Shown: positions 15,716 through 24,949 of the stretch, piece by piece
How positions within the stretch are numbered: the stretch's first letter is position 1
Layout of the letters: the number at the start of each line of letters is the position of its first letter
Assembly: GCF_037151175.1 (NCBI RefSeq)
Contig: NZ_JBBCOR010000001.1
Coordinates: forward strand, 372,001-436,000
Direction of reading: 5' to 3'
Length of the DNA stretch: 64,000 nt
DNA from: Asaia sp003994335
GTDB lineage: Bacteria > Pseudomonadota > Alphaproteobacteria > Acetobacterales > Acetobacteraceae
The notes under the pieces: model-generated
What the model was told of the DNA's origin: nothing
The model's input: only the letters and a program-made list of their open reading frames with translations
The model's database searches: none
Position numbers and translations under genes: made by a program

Positions 15716-17521
15716 ATGTCCGATACCATTACGCCAACTACAGACTGCCTTTTCGCCCGCTACCAGAATCAGGTGCGCGAGGCGCTGCGCTCGGTGGTGG
15801 CCGATCTTCCTGACGATATTGCCGCGCGTGTCGAACTGACCCCCACGCGTGATCCGTCCCACGGCGACATGGCCACGAATGCCGCCCTTCTGGCCTCGAA
15901 ATTCGCCCGTCGCCGCCCGGCCGACATCGCCGCCGATCTGGTCCCGCTCCTGACGGCGCTTCCCGGCGTTGCGAAGGCGGAAGCCGCAGGGCCGGGCTTT
16001 GTGAACATCACTCTGAGCCCCGACGTGCTGCAATCGGTCGCACGTAGCGTGATCGAGGCAGGGCCGCGCTTCGGTGAGTCGCGTCTGGGCGCAGGCAAGC
16101 GTGTGAATGTGGAATATGTGTCGGCCAACCCGACCGGGCCGATGCATGTGGGTCACTGCCGTGGTGCCGTGGTGGGCGACGCCCTCGCCAATCTGCTGGC
16201 CAAGACAGGTCACACCGTCACAAAGGAATATTACATCAACGATGCCGGGGCGCAGGTCATCGCGCTCACCTGGGCGGCGTACTGGCGTTATCTTCAGGCG
16301 ATCGGCACGGCGGTCGATGCCGAGGCCTTTGCAGCACTGACTCCTACAGGGCTGCAATATCAGGGCGACTATCTGATCCCCGTGGGTGAGGCTCTGGCGG
16401 CGGAGCATGGCAAGGCACTGGCCGATGATCAGGGGCAGGCAGCCGATCCTTCGGTCTGGTTCGACATCGTGCGCACCGCGACGCTCAAGGTGATGATGGC
16501 GGAAATTCGCACCGATCTGGGCCTGCTCGGCATTCATCACGAGGTGTTTGCCTCGGAAGCCGAAACGCTCGCCAATGGCCGTGTGGACTCGGCGATCAAC
16601 GCGCTCGATGCGAAGGGCCTGCTTTATGAGGGCGTGCTCGAGCCCCCCAAGGGCAAGACGCCTGAAGACTGGGAGCCGCGCCCCCAGACGCTGTTCCGCT
16701 CGACCCAGTTCGGCGATGACGTGGATCGCGCGCTCCGCAAGTCCGATGGCAGCAATACCTATTTCGCCAATGATATCGGCTATCACGCCAAAAAGGCCGA
16801 GGGTGCCGATATTCTGATCGACGTGCTGGGCGCCGATCATGGCGGCTATGTTTCGCGTATGCGCGCCGCTGTCAGCGCGCTGACCGATGGCAAGACCGCA
16901 TTTGAAGTCGTGATGTGCCAGATTGTACGGATCATGAAGAGCGGCGAGCCCGTGCGCATGTCCAAGCGCGCGGGCACTTTCGTGACCCTGCGTGATCTGC
17001 TGGACGAGGTCGGTCGTGATGCCGTGCGCTTCACCATGCTGACCCGCAAGGCGGACGCACAGATGGATTTCGACCTTGATGCGGTCGTGGCGCAGACGCG
17101 CGATAATCCGGTGTTTTACGTGCAGTATGCCCATGCGCGCTGCCGCTCGGTCATGCGCAGCGCCGAGGCAATGTTCGGAGCCGAGGTGACGTCCGATGCG
17201 TCGCTGCTCGGGGCAGACCTGTCGCGCCTCGCCTCGGATGTGGAACTTGCCGTGCTGCGTCGCCTGTCTACCTTTCCCCGGGTGGTCGAGGGCGCGGCCC
17301 AGACGCGCGAGCCGCATCGTATCGCCTATTACTGCGGTGAGCTGGCGGCGGATTTCCACGCCTTGTGGAACAAGGGCCGTGAGGATACGACCCTGCGCTT
17401 CCTGCATGAGCAGGACCGCCCGGCGAGTCTGGCCAAGCTCGCGCTCGTGGCGTCGGTTGCCAGCGCGCTGCGCTGCGGTCTGGCCATTCTTGGTGTCGAG
17501 CCGGTTGAGGAGATGCGATGA
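15716..17521 (+). CDS. argS: Arginyl-tRNA synthetase
   Basis: A class I synthetase of 601 residues. The N-terminal tRNA-binding domain is followed by the HIGH-type motif in 'SANPTGPMHVGHCRGAVVGD', a KMSK-type motif in 'EPVRMSKRAGTF', and the C-terminal DALR anticodon-binding domain with 'YVQYAHARCRSV'. The stop codon overlaps the start of the next gene (ATGA, 17518-17521). It heads the run argS - SPOR - scpA - scpB - tatB - tatC that is typical for Acetobacteraceae, all in one direction with overlaps or gaps of a few bases up to tatB. Confidence 0.98.
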   Translation: MSDTITPTTDCLFARYQNQVREALRSVVADLPDDIAARVELTPTRDPSHGDMATNAALLASKFARRRPADIAADLVPLLTALPGVAKAEAAGPGFVNITLSPDVLQSVARSVIEAGPRFGESRLGAGKRVNVEYVSANPTGPMHVGHCRGAVVGDALANLLAKTGHTVTKEYYINDAGAQVIALTWAAYWRYLQAIGTAVDAEAFAALTPTGLQYQGDYLIPVGEALAAEHGKALADDQGQAADPSVWFDIVRTATLKVMMAEIRTDLGLLGIHHEVFASEAETLANGRVDSAINALDAKGLLYEGVLEPPKGKTPEDWEPRPQTLFRSTQFGDDVDRALRKSDGSNTYFANDIGYHAKKAEGADILIDVLGADHGGYVSRMRAAVSALTDGKTAFEVVMCQIVRIMKSGEPVRMSKRAGTFVTLRDLLDEVGRDAVRFTMLTRKADAQMDFDLDAVVAQTRDNPVFYVQYAHARCRSVMRSAEAMFGAEVTSDASLLGADLSRLASDVELAVLRRLSTFPRVVEGAAQTREPHRIAYYCGELAADFHALWNKGREDTTLRFLHEQDRPASLAKLALVASVASALRCGLAILGVEPVEEMR

Positions 17522-18654
17522 GAGACGACACGCCGGACTGGCGGGACGACCGCACGGGCGATGAGGGCGGCTATGAGCGCCCCCGCCAGAGCGAGGATGC
17601 CGAACGTCGCTCGCGCGATCCGCGCTTTACTGACACGCGTCCGCCCTCCTATGCCGATGACGCCGGAGCTGGCCCGCGAGAAACGGGTCGCAGCGCGCCG
17701 CCCCGCGAGCGTCTGAGCGCCGATTATGACGAGGAGCCGGTTTTCCGGCGTCGTGCCGGCGGATCTGCGGGCGGGCTCTCGGCCTTGCTGGGCTCGGATG
17801 CGCTGACGCGCCGCCTGGTCTACGGGGCAGCGGGGCTTGGCGCCCTGCTGGTCATCGGAGTGGGGGGCTGGTCGCTGCTTGGCGGACATTCGGGCGGTAT
17901 TCCTGTCATCGGCCCGCCTCCTGGCCCCGTGCGCGATCGCCCGGCCGATCCGGGCGGGATGCAGATCATGGGCGACGGTACCGATCTGGATGTCACGGGG
18001 CAGGGCGAAGCGCATCTGGCCCCTGAACCCGAGCAGCCTCGACCCGAGGCGCTTGCCGCCCGCGCTGCGCCCGAGACACCAGCGGCCCCGACCGCCAAGG
18101 ATGCAGCAGGGAATGCGCCCGCTTCCCCGGCCGATGGCCCTGCCAGCAGCGACGGGGTAGCACCTGCCCAGAATACTCCCGCAGCACCTGCCGAAACCGG
18201 TTCGGCGCCAGGAGCAACGCGGGAGTCCGCACCGCGCAAGGCCCCGGAAACAACATCCGTGTCCAGTCCTGATGCGTCGCCCGAGGCCCGGCCTGCACCA
18301 AAGCATGAGGTCGCATCCGGCACCCCGGCCACTTCTCCTGCCGATTCACCTCCGGCCTCGTCGGCGGTCCCCGCTGCGGAAGCCCCGGCTTCCGCCAAAC
18401 AGGCTTCCGGTGGCCATATGGTGCAACTCGCCGCGCTCGGGAGCGAGGCGGATGCCAAGGCGACCTGGGGCAAGCTGAGCAAGCAGGCCACTGACCTGCT
18501 GGCCGATCGCACCCCGATGATCGAGCAGAAGACGATCAATGGTCATGTCTTCTTTCGCCTGCGCGTTGGCGGGTTCGACACGGCCCAGGCGGCGCGCGCC
18601 TTTTGTGTGCGCCTGCATGCGCGCTCCATTGCCTGCACCCCGGCGGTTTTCTGA
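17518..18654 (+). CDS. SPOR domain-containing membrane protein
   Basis: 378 residues. The first ~100 residues are charged and cytoplasmic, one membrane helix follows (about 102-125, 'LVYGAAGLGALLVIGVGG'), then a ~170-residue periplasmic linker of Ala, Pro, Ser and Thr, and a C-terminal SPOR domain (about 300-378) beginning 'HMVQLAALGSEADAKATWGK'. SPOR domains bind denuded septal peptidoglycan, so the protein probably acts at the division site. It overlaps argS by four bases and precedes scpA by five. The linker is extreme in composition but in frame throughout. Confidence 0.88.
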   Translation: MRDDTPDWRDDRTGDEGGYERPRQSEDAERRSRDPRFTDTRPPSYADDAGAGPRETGRSAPPRERLSADYDEEPVFRRRAGGSAGGLSALLGSDALTRRLVYGAAGLGALLVIGVGGWSLLGGHSGGIPVIGPPPGPVRDRPADPGGMQIMGDGTDLDVTGQGEAHLAPEPEQPRPEALAARAAPETPAAPTAKDAAGNAPASPADGPASSDGVAPAQNTPAAPAETGSAPGATRESAPRKAPETTSVSSPDASPEARPAPKHEVASGTPATSPADSPPASSAVPAAEAPASAKQASGGHMVQLAALGSEADAKATWGKLSKQATDLLADRTPMIEQKTINGHVFFRLRVGGFDTAQAARAFCVRLHARSIACTPAVF

Positions 18655-18659
18655 TCGGT

Positions 18660-19502
18660 ATGGGTGAGGGGGGATCGGTCTTTCTGTCGGGCGTGGAGCA
18701 GGAAACCGCGCCCCATCTTTCCCTCACCGGTTTTGAGGGGCCGCTCGACCTGCTGCTCGATCTGGCCCGTGCCCAGAAGGTGGATCTGGCGCAGATCTCG
18801 ATCCTGCAACTGGTCGAGCAATATCTGGCCTTTGTAGAGGGGGCCCGGCAGATCCGGCTTGAGCTGGCGGCAGACTGGCTCGTCATGGCGGCCTGGCTGA
18901 CCTGGCTCAAATCCCGGTTGCTCCTTCCGGCCGAGAACGAACCCGATGGCGAGGCCGAGGAGGCTGCCGGTCTTCTGCAGACGAGATTGCAGGAACTGGA
19001 GACCATACGCGCTCTAGCCCTTTGGCTCGATGAGCGCCCCCGCCTGGGCGAGCATGTGTTCGCGCGCGGCTGTTCGGAAGACATGACCCGTATCGACCGC
19101 TCGGGGCTGCGCGTGGATCTGATGGGGTTGATCGGCGCCTATCTGGCCATGACGCGTCGTCGCGGCCGCAAACGCTTTTATGCCCCGCCCCGGCCTCGCT
19201 ACTGGACCGTTACCGAAGCTGTTTCGGCGCTCCAGCGTCTGCTCAATGCCAGCGAGGTCGCTGGCTGGCAGAAGCTGACAGCACTCCTGCCTGCCCAATC
19301 TGCAAGCTCACCGCGCGCGCGGGCAGCGGCCATGGCCAGCGCGCTTGTGGCAGGGTTGGAAATGGCGAAAAGCGGCGCCGTGGAACTCAGGCAGGAGAGT
19401 TCCTTTGCCGAAATCATGCTTCGTGCGCCGCAGGACAGGGAAGAGGATCCGGCGCATGGCCCTTCTTCCGGCAATGTCGCCCAAGAGAGCGACACGATAT
19501 GA
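18660..19502 (+). CDS. scpA: Segregation and condensation protein A
   Basis: ScpA is the kleisin that bridges SMC heads. The 280-residue protein has the family's N-terminal 'LTGFEGPLDLLLDLARAQKVDL' block (shown here in part as 'FEGPLDLLLDLARAQKVDL'), the 'WLTWLKSRLLLP' helix and a C-terminal winged-helix region. The start at 18660 is the first ATG after the SPOR stop; an upstream in-frame ATG lies inside that gene. The stop overlaps the scpB start (ATGA). smc itself is not in the window. Confidence 0.95.
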   Translation: MGEGGSVFLSGVEQETAPHLSLTGFEGPLDLLLDLARAQKVDLAQISILQLVEQYLAFVEGARQIRLELAADWLVMAAWLTWLKSRLLLPAENEPDGEAEEAAGLLQTRLQELETIRALALWLDERPRLGEHVFARGCSEDMTRIDRSGLRVDLMGLIGAYLAMTRRRGRKRFYAPPRPRYWTVTEAVSALQRLLNASEVAGWQKLTALLPAQSASSPRARAAAMASALVAGLEMAKSGAVELRQESSFAEIMLRAPQDREEDPAHGPSSGNVAQESDTI

Positions 19503-20095
19503 AAGCGTTCGTCATGTCTGATTTCGAGGCTCTCACCCGACTGGTCGAGGGACTGATCTTCGCGAGCGCTGAGCCGGTCTCCGAGCACGCGCTCAAGGCT
19601 TTCATGGTGGCGCAGGGCGCAGACGAGGCAGGGCTCGGGCCTGTGCTGCAAGCCGTCATGACGCGCTACGACGATCATGCAGTCGAGCTTGTGGCCGTCG
19701 CGCGCGGCTGGCAGTTCCGCACGCGTCCGGAAATCGCGCCTGCCCTGACCCGCGTGGTGGAGAAACCGCGCCGTCTCAGCCGTTCCGCCATGGAAACGCT
19801 TGCCATCATCGCCTATCATCAGCCCTGCACCCGTGCCGATATCGAGGGCATACGCGGTGTTTCGCTGAGTCAGACCGTGCTCGACACGCTGATCGAGGAT
19901 GGACTGATCATGACCAAAGGACGCAAGGAAGTGCCGGGGAGGCCCATTCTCTGGGGCACATCGGCGCATTTTCTGAGCAGTTTCGGCCTGAGCGATCTGG
20001 GGGCGCTCCCACGCAGGGAGGAGCTTTTGCTCGACCCGGATGCGTCGGGACGCAATGATCGTGTCGTGACCCAGAAAGGCAGTCTGCAGGCATGA
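19499..20095 (+). CDS. scpB: Segregation and condensation protein B
   Basis: ScpB binds ScpA and completes the SMC-ScpAB condensin. The 198-residue protein shows tandem winged helices with the family blocks 'LVEGLIFASAEPVSEHAL', 'LSRSAMETLAIIAYHQP' and 'ADIEGIRGVSLSQTVLDTL', then 'GRKEVPGRPILWGTS'. It overlaps scpA by four bases. The next gene, tatB, starts 63 bases downstream, with no room for a tatA gene, which many relatives carry here. Confidence 0.95.
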   Translation: MKAFVMSDFEALTRLVEGLIFASAEPVSEHALKAFMVAQGADEAGLGPVLQAVMTRYDDHAVELVAVARGWQFRTRPEIAPALTRVVEKPRRLSRSAMETLAIIAYHQPCTRADIEGIRGVSLSQTVLDTLIEDGLIMTKGRKEVPGRPILWGTSAHFLSSFGLSDLGALPRREELLLDPDASGRNDRVVTQKGSLQA

Positions 20096-20158
20096 CCATG
20101 CAGGCGTTGGTCAGGGTGTGCGCAGGTGCGGGGCGCAGTTTTGGAATGAGTGAGGAAC

Positions 20159-20818
20159 ATGTTCGATTTTAGCTGGTCGGAAATTGCGCTGATCGTTGTC
20201 GTGGCGCTGGTTTTCATCGGCCCCAAGGACATGCCGACCGCCATTCGCGCCGTCAGCCGGGGGATCAAGGCCGTACGCCGCATGGCGTCGGAATTTCAGG
20301 GCCATGTGGATGAGATGATCCGCGAGGCAGATCTGGGCGAGGCACGCGATCATCTGCGTGATCTGAAGCGGTTCGACTTTCGCGACCGCATCGCCCGCAC
20401 CATCGACTCCGATCAGACGATCAGCAAGAGCCTCGATTTCACGCCCCCGCCGTCGCTCTCTGCTCCGACCGGTACGACGGGCGCCCTGGCCGGTCAGGCG
20501 CCGAGCCCATCCCTGCCGGTCAGCGGTCCGGGGGTGACCCATACGGAGCCTGCGGCTGCCGAAACAAGGCCCACCGATCGACCCGGGCCTGCTATTCTGC
20601 CGCCTGCCACAGCCAGACGCCTGCGTCATGAAGAGACGTTATGGCACGCACCGGCCATTATACCCCCGCTCAGAGTCATCCATAACGGGCGACGTATCGC
20701 GCTCGATCCACCCCCTGTATCGCGCCAGATAGATGATACGGTTCCCGCCACAGGATCGACCGGTCACGACGCCACCGACTCCCAGCCCTTCCAGACAGAA
20801 TTTCCGGCAGCGCCATGA
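20159..20818 (+). CDS. tatB: Twin-arginine translocase subunit TatB
   Basis: 219 residues. The N-terminus 'MFDFSWSEIALIVVVALVF' is the single membrane helix, followed by the family motif 'GPKDMPTAIRAVSRG' and an amphipathic helix; the last ~110 residues are a Pro-rich tail of low conservation. The motif with FDFSW and 'GPKDMP' favours TatB over TatA. The ATG at 20159 is chosen because the family begins there; a GTG at 20150 is an alternative. The stop overlaps tatC (ATGA). TatB with TatC forms the receptor for folded Tat substrates, of which one likely example is encoded at 39079. Confidence 0.92.
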   Translation: MFDFSWSEIALIVVVALVFIGPKDMPTAIRAVSRGIKAVRRMASEFQGHVDEMIREADLGEARDHLRDLKRFDFRDRIARTIDSDQTISKSLDFTPPPSLSAPTGTTGALAGQAPSPSLPVSGPGVTHTEPAAAETRPTDRPGPAILPPATARRLRHEETLWHAPAIIPPLRVIHNGRRIALDPPPVSRQIDDTVPATGSTGHDATDSQPFQTEFPAAP

Positions 20819-21594
20819 CGAACAACGATTCCCTCGACGACAAGGCGATGCCGCTCCTCGATCATCTGATCGAGCTGCGTAAGAGGCTGATCTGGTCTCT
20901 GGCCGCGTTCATTGTTGCCTTTTTGATCTGTTACCACTTCTCGGAGCAGATCTATCTGTTTCTCGCTGACCCGCTCGCGCGGATCATGCGTCAGCAGGGG
21001 GAAGAGCCGCATCTGATCTATACCGCCCTCTCTGAGGCGTTTTTCACCTATGTCCGAGTGGCGTTTTTCGGTGCGGCGTTCCTGTCTTTCCCGATCATTG
21101 CCATGCAGGCCTGGATCTTCATCGCGCCGGGCCTTTATCGCAATGAGAAGCGGGCTTTCGCGCCCTTCCTGATCGCGACCCCGGTGCTTTTTCTCGTAGG
21201 CGCAACGCTCGCTTATTACTTCATCTTTCCGATTGCCTGGCGCTTCTTTCTGTCGTTTCAGACCGCACCGGCGGGTTCGCATGGCATGCATATCGAGTTG
21301 CAGGCCAAGGTGTCAGACTATCTCTCACTGGTCATGAAGCTGATCCTGGCTTTCGGTGTTGCTTTCGAACTGCCTGTGGTGCTCACGCTCCTGGCACGTG
21401 TCGGGATCATTACTGCTGCTGGGCTGAAGAAATTCCGACGCTATGCCATTGTCGGGGCCTTCGTGATTGCCGCCGTGCTCGCGCCGCCCGATGTGATTAC
21501 CCAGGTAGGCCTCGCCGTGCCCCTGATCTTTCTGTATGAAATCTCGATCGTCACGGCCCGTTTTGCCGAGCCGCGCCCTGCGGAGATCGACTAG
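20815..21594 (+). CDS. tatC: Twin-arginine translocase subunit TatC
   Basis: 259 residues with six predicted membrane helices. The N-terminal cytoplasmic motif 'MPLLDHLIELRKRLIWSL' is the signature of TatC, and later blocks such as 'AFFGAAFLSFPIIAMQAWIF', 'FELPVVLTLLARVGI' and 'RRYAIVGAFVIAAVLAPPD' agree. TatC recognises the twin-arginine signal peptide in the inner membrane. It is translationally coupled to tatB by a four-base overlap and followed by serS after 64 bases. Confidence 0.97.
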   Translation: MTNNDSLDDKAMPLLDHLIELRKRLIWSLAAFIVAFLICYHFSEQIYLFLADPLARIMRQQGEEPHLIYTALSEAFFTYVRVAFFGAAFLSFPIIAMQAWIFIAPGLYRNEKRAFAPFLIATPVLFLVGATLAYYFIFPIAWRFFLSFQTAPAGSHGMHIELQAKVSDYLSLVMKLILAFGVAFELPVVLTLLARVGIITAAGLKKFRRYAIVGAFVIAAVLAPPDVITQVGLAVPLIFLYEISIVTARFAEPRPAEID

Positions 21595-21658
21595 GCGCCG
21601 ACGACCGTACACAAAAGACCAAGAACCGAAGACCACGTACTGACGGGATAAGACTGAA

Positions 21659-22921
21659 ATGCATGACTTGCGTGCCCTCCGCGCCGATCCGGCTGGTTTT
21701 GACGCAGCTCTGAACCGTCGTGGCCTGTCGCCCGTCGCCAGTGACCTGGTCAGTCGTGACGAAGAACGTCGCGCGGCGCTCCAGGTGCTTCAGGAACAAC
21801 AGGCACAGCGCAAGGAGCTGGCAAAGGAGATCGGACAGGGCAAGAAGGCTGGTCAGGATACTGGCGCGCTCGAGCAAAAGGCCGTGGAACTGCGTGATCA
21901 TATTGCCTCTCTCGAGGTCCGTGCCTCTCAGATCGAGGGCGAGATCAGCGCCATTCTTGCGGGCCTGCCCAATCGTCTGGATGAGACCGTGCCGGAAGGG
22001 CGTGATGAGGAGGCGAATCAGGTCGTTCATCAATGGGGCGAGGTTCCGGTTTTCGACTTTGAGCCCAAACAGCATTTCGAACTGGGTGAGCAGCTTGGCC
22101 TGATGGATTTTCCGGTCGCGGCCAAGCTGTCCGGCGCGCGCTTTACCGTGCTGCGCGGAGCGCTGGCACGGCTGGAACGCGCGCTTGGTCAGTTCATGCT
22201 CGATACCCACACGCAGGAATTCGGCTATAGCGAGACCGTCGTTCCGCTTCTGGTCAACGACGCAGCGATGTACGGCACCGACAAGCTGCCGAAATTCGCT
22301 GAGGATTCCTTTCAGACAACGGATGGTCGCTGGCTGATCCCGACCGCCGAGGTTCCGCTGACTGCCAGCGTGTCAGGCGAGATTCTCGATGCGAAAGCAC
22401 TGCCTTTACGCATGACGGCCCTCTCAAGCTGCTTTCGCTCCGAGGCGGGGTCCGCCGGGCGTGATGTGCGTGGCATGCTGCGCCAGCATCAGTTCAGCAA
22501 GGTGGAACTGGTCTCGGTCACGACCCCCGAAGCCAGCGCGGATGAGCATGAGCGTATGACGCGCTGCGCCGAGACGATTCTTGAGCGGCTGAACATCCCG
22601 TATCGACGCATGTTGCTTTGTGCGGGCGATACCGGCTTTGGCGCGGCGAAGACCTTCGATCTCGAAGGCTGGCTGCCGGGACAGAAGGCGTGGCGCGAGA
22701 TTTCATCGTGCTCCAACACGCGCGACTTTCAGGCGCGCCGCATGAATGCGCGCTACCGTACCGAAAACGGGCCCGCCTTCGTGCATACGCTTAATGGCTC
22801 CGGCCTGGCCGTCGGGCGCACGCTGATTGCGGTCATGGAAAACGGCCAGACGGCGGAGGGGGCTATCGAGATTCCAGCTTCCCTGCATCCCTATATGGGC
22901 GGGATCACGCGGATCGGCTGA
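21659..22921 (+). CDS. serS: Seryl-tRNA synthetase
   Basis: 420 residues. The N-terminal 110 residues are the long antiparallel coiled coil that grips the tRNA variable arm (Gln/Lys/Glu-rich). The class II catalytic core follows with motif 2 in 'SSCFRSEAGSAGRDVRG' and motif 3 in 'NGSGLAVGRTLIAVMENGQ'. Length and motifs are normal. It follows tatC in the conserved order; surE, often the next gene, is at 5.2 kb instead. Confidence 0.98.
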   Translation: MHDLRALRADPAGFDAALNRRGLSPVASDLVSRDEERRAALQVLQEQQAQRKELAKEIGQGKKAGQDTGALEQKAVELRDHIASLEVRASQIEGEISAILAGLPNRLDETVPEGRDEEANQVVHQWGEVPVFDFEPKQHFELGEQLGLMDFPVAAKLSGARFTVLRGALARLERALGQFMLDTHTQEFGYSETVVPLLVNDAAMYGTDKLPKFAEDSFQTTDGRWLIPTAEVPLTASVSGEILDAKALPLRMTALSSCFRSEAGSAGRDVRGMLRQHQFSKVELVSVTTPEASADEHERMTRCAETILERLNIPYRRMLLCAGDTGFGAAKTFDLEGWLPGQKAWREISSCSNTRDFQARRMNARYRTENGPAFVHTLNGSGLAVGRTLIAVMENGQTAEGAIEIPASLHPYMGGITRIG

Positions 22922-23227
22922 GGGCCTCTCCGGGCGCGCGATCCCCGGCGACGCAGGGATCACGGTGGCGCTTTCCTGCCGGAGCGATCGTCGATGAGCC
23001 CCTGGGGGCAGGTTCTCTCCCGACAGGGGGAGAGCGAAAACCTGCGGAACCCGATGCGCTGCTTGGTGCACCGGGGGGACGCGGAAGGAATGATGGCAAG
23101 GGCCCGAGATGTCGGAAACGGGCCGCGCGGCCCGAAAGGGGCCGCTGACAGGGCGGGAAAAAGCTTACGGTGCCTTACTGCGGCACAGGGCGCGCGCTCT
23201 TCCGACGATGCTGAAAGGATGAGCCTC
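22922..23227 (+). other. serS-dld intergenic region
   Basis: About 306 very GC-rich bases. The stretch contains a run of strong inverted repeats described under the candidate structured leader. A first hairpin, GATCCC / GGGATC (22940-22945 / 22956-22961), directly follows serS and may end its transcript, although it lacks a T-run. No ORF with family similarity is visible; the open frame in phase with dld is an artefact of high GC. Confidence 0.6.
22987..23209 (+). ncRNA. Candidate structured RNA / 5' leader of dld
   Basis: A 7-bp closing helix (ATCGTCG 22987-22993 / CGACGAT 23203-23209) encloses four hairpins: a 14-bp two-part stem with a CGAA bulge (GCAGGTT-CTCTCCC / GGGAGAG-CGAA-AACCTGC, 23008-23045), GGCCCG / CGGGCC (23101-23124), GCGGCCC / GGGCCGC with a GAAAG loop (23127-23145), and GTGCC / GGCAC (23170-23186). 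The dld ribosome-binding site starts 6 bases after the closing helix. I found no match to riboswitch, SRP, RNase P, 6S or tmRNA consensus elements that I know. GC-rich DNA forms chance hairpins, so this is a candidate only. Confidence 0.35.
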
Positions 23228-24949
23228 ATGCGCCTGACCGAACCTACAATTCACGCTGACCGCCTTTTGGTCCTGCTTCGGCAAATTGTCGGGACGTCTC
23301 ATGTGCTCGTTGCTCCTCATGCGACTGCGCCCTACACGAAGGGGTTCCGCTTCGGTGACGGCAAGGTACGCGCGGTGATCCGGCCGCGTACGCTCGTCGA
23401 GCTCTGGCGCGTGGCCGAGCTTTGCGTGGCGGCCGATCAGATCATGATCGTCCAGGCGGCCAATACCGGTCTGACCGGGGGCTCTACGCCCGACGGCAAC
23501 GAGTATGATCGCCCGGTCATTCTCATCAATACGCGCCGACTGCGCGGGATGCATCTGCTGGCCGGTGGCAGGCAGGTGATCTGTCTGCCCGGTACGACGC
23601 TGCACAAGCTTGAAACCACACTGGCCCGCCATGGGCGCGAGCCGCATTCCGTTATCGGCTCCTCCTGCATCGGGGCGTCGGTCCTGGGGGGGATAAGCAA
23701 TAATTCCGGCGGCGCTCTGGTGCAGCGAGGGCCGGCCTATACCGAGATGGCGCTTTTCGCGCGGGTGACCGAAGATCGCCGACTCGAACTCGTCAACCAT
23801 CTCGGGATCCGTCTGGACCCGGACCCGATCAAGGCGCTGACCCGACTAGAAAGCGGTGCTCTCACCCGCGACGAGATCGAATGGTCAGGGGCGAAGGGCC
23901 ATGATCAGGACTATGTCACCCATGTGCGTGATGTGGATGCCGAAACCCCGGCGCGCTTCAATCAGGATGAAAAGCGCTGGTTCGAGGCATCGGGCTGCGC
24001 GGGCAAGCTCATCGTGTTTGCAGTGCGTGTCGACAGCTTCCCGGCAGATGCCGATAGCCGGGTCTTCTATATCGGCACGAACAGCACGGATGCGCTGGAG
24101 GATCTGCGCCGCCATCTGCTGACAGCCTATGACGAGTTGCCCATCGCAGGTGAATACATGCATCGCGATGCCTTTCGCATCGCCGAGGAATATGGTCGCG
24201 ATACGGTGGCGCTCATCCGCATCATCGGCACGCGGTCCATCCCGCGTCTTTTTGCCGCCAAGGCGTGGCTCGATAACCTGCTTGGCCGATTTGATTTCCT
24301 GCCAGACCATGTGACCGATCGGGTCATGCAGAAGCTGGGCCGGCTCCTGCCGCAGCAAATACCCGCAAAGATGCGGGAATTCGAAAAACGTTTCGCGCAT
24401 CATCTGATGCTTCGTGTGTCATCGCGCCTCGCGCCGCAAATCGAGGCGTATTTGAAGACAACCATGCAGGGCGAGGCAGGAGGGTGGTTCGCCTGTACCC
24501 CTGATGAGGGCAAGCGCGCCTTTCTGCATCGTTTCGCTGCTGCCGGTGCGGCGCTGCGATACCGCGCGGTCCACGGAAAAAAAGCGGGAGAAATCGTGGC
24601 TCTCGACATAGCGCTCAGGCGCAATGAGCGCGCATGGTTCGAAACTCTGCCAGCATCACTCGAAGCGCGTATCGCACGCGCGCTCCATTACGGGCATTTT
24701 CTATGCCACGTGATGCATCAGGATTATGTTCTGAAACCGGGAGAATCCGCCGAGGCGGTAGAGCACGAGATGCTTCGTCTGCTAGATGCGCGCGGCGCGC
24801 GTTATCCGGCAGAGCATAATCTGGGGCATCTTTATGAGGCGGGGGAGGCGATATTGTCTCACTACCGGGATCTGGACCCGTGCAACTGTCTCAATCCCGG
24901 TATTGGAAGGTCGACAAAGGAACGAAACTGGAAAGCCGAAAGTATCTGA
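23228..24949 (+). CDS. dld: Quinone-dependent D-lactate dehydrogenase
   Basis: A 573-residue flavoprotein, nearly identical in length to E. coli Dld (571), which oxidises D-lactate to pyruvate at the inner membrane and passes electrons to quinone. The FAD-binding PCMH-type domain includes 'NTGLTGGSTPDGNEYDRPV' and 'GGISNNSGGALVQRGPAYTE', both hallmarks of Dld; the C-terminal half carries the membrane-binding and cap regions ending 'EHNLGHLY'. The ATG at 23228 is chosen over one three codons upstream because AAGGA is 8 bases before it. It feeds the same quinone pool as the bd oxidase at 51-54 kb. Confidence 0.94.
   Translation: MRLTEPTIHADRLLVLLRQIVGTSHVLVAPHATAPYTKGFRFGDGKVRAVIRPRTLVELWRVAELCVAADQIMIVQAANTGLTGGSTPDGNEYDRPVILINTRRLRGMHLLAGGRQVICLPGTTLHKLETTLARHGREPHSVIGSSCIGASVLGGISNNSGGALVQRGPAYTEMALFARVTEDRRLELVNHLGIRLDPDPIKALTRLESGALTRDEIEWSGAKGHDQDYVTHVRDVDAETPARFNQDEKRWFEASGCAGKLIVFAVRVDSFPADADSRVFYIGTNSTDALEDLRRHLLTAYDELPIAGEYMHRDAFRIAEEYGRDTVALIRIIGTRSIPRLFAAKAWLDNLLGRFDFLPDHVTDRVMQKLGRLLPQQIPAKMREFEKRFAHHLMLRVSSRLAPQIEAYLKTTMQGEAGGWFACTPDEGKRAFLHRFAAAGAALRYRAVHGKKAGEIVALDIALRRNERAWFETLPASLEARIARALHYGHFLCHVMHQDYVLKPGESAEAVEHEMLRLLDARGARYPAEHNLGHLYEAGEAILSHYRDLDPCNCLNPGIGRSTKERNWKAESI

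Noticed and set aside
22987..23209. Known riboswitch or SRP/RNase P/6S/tmRNA gene
   Set aside because: The conserved elements I know of (for example the SRP GGAA-loop domain or the RNase P P4 core) are not found, so it is kept only as an unknown candidate.
22994..23227. N-terminal extension of dld in frame
   Set aside because: The extended sequence is not part of the Dld family, and a good Shine-Dalgarno places the start at 23228; the open frame is due to high GC.
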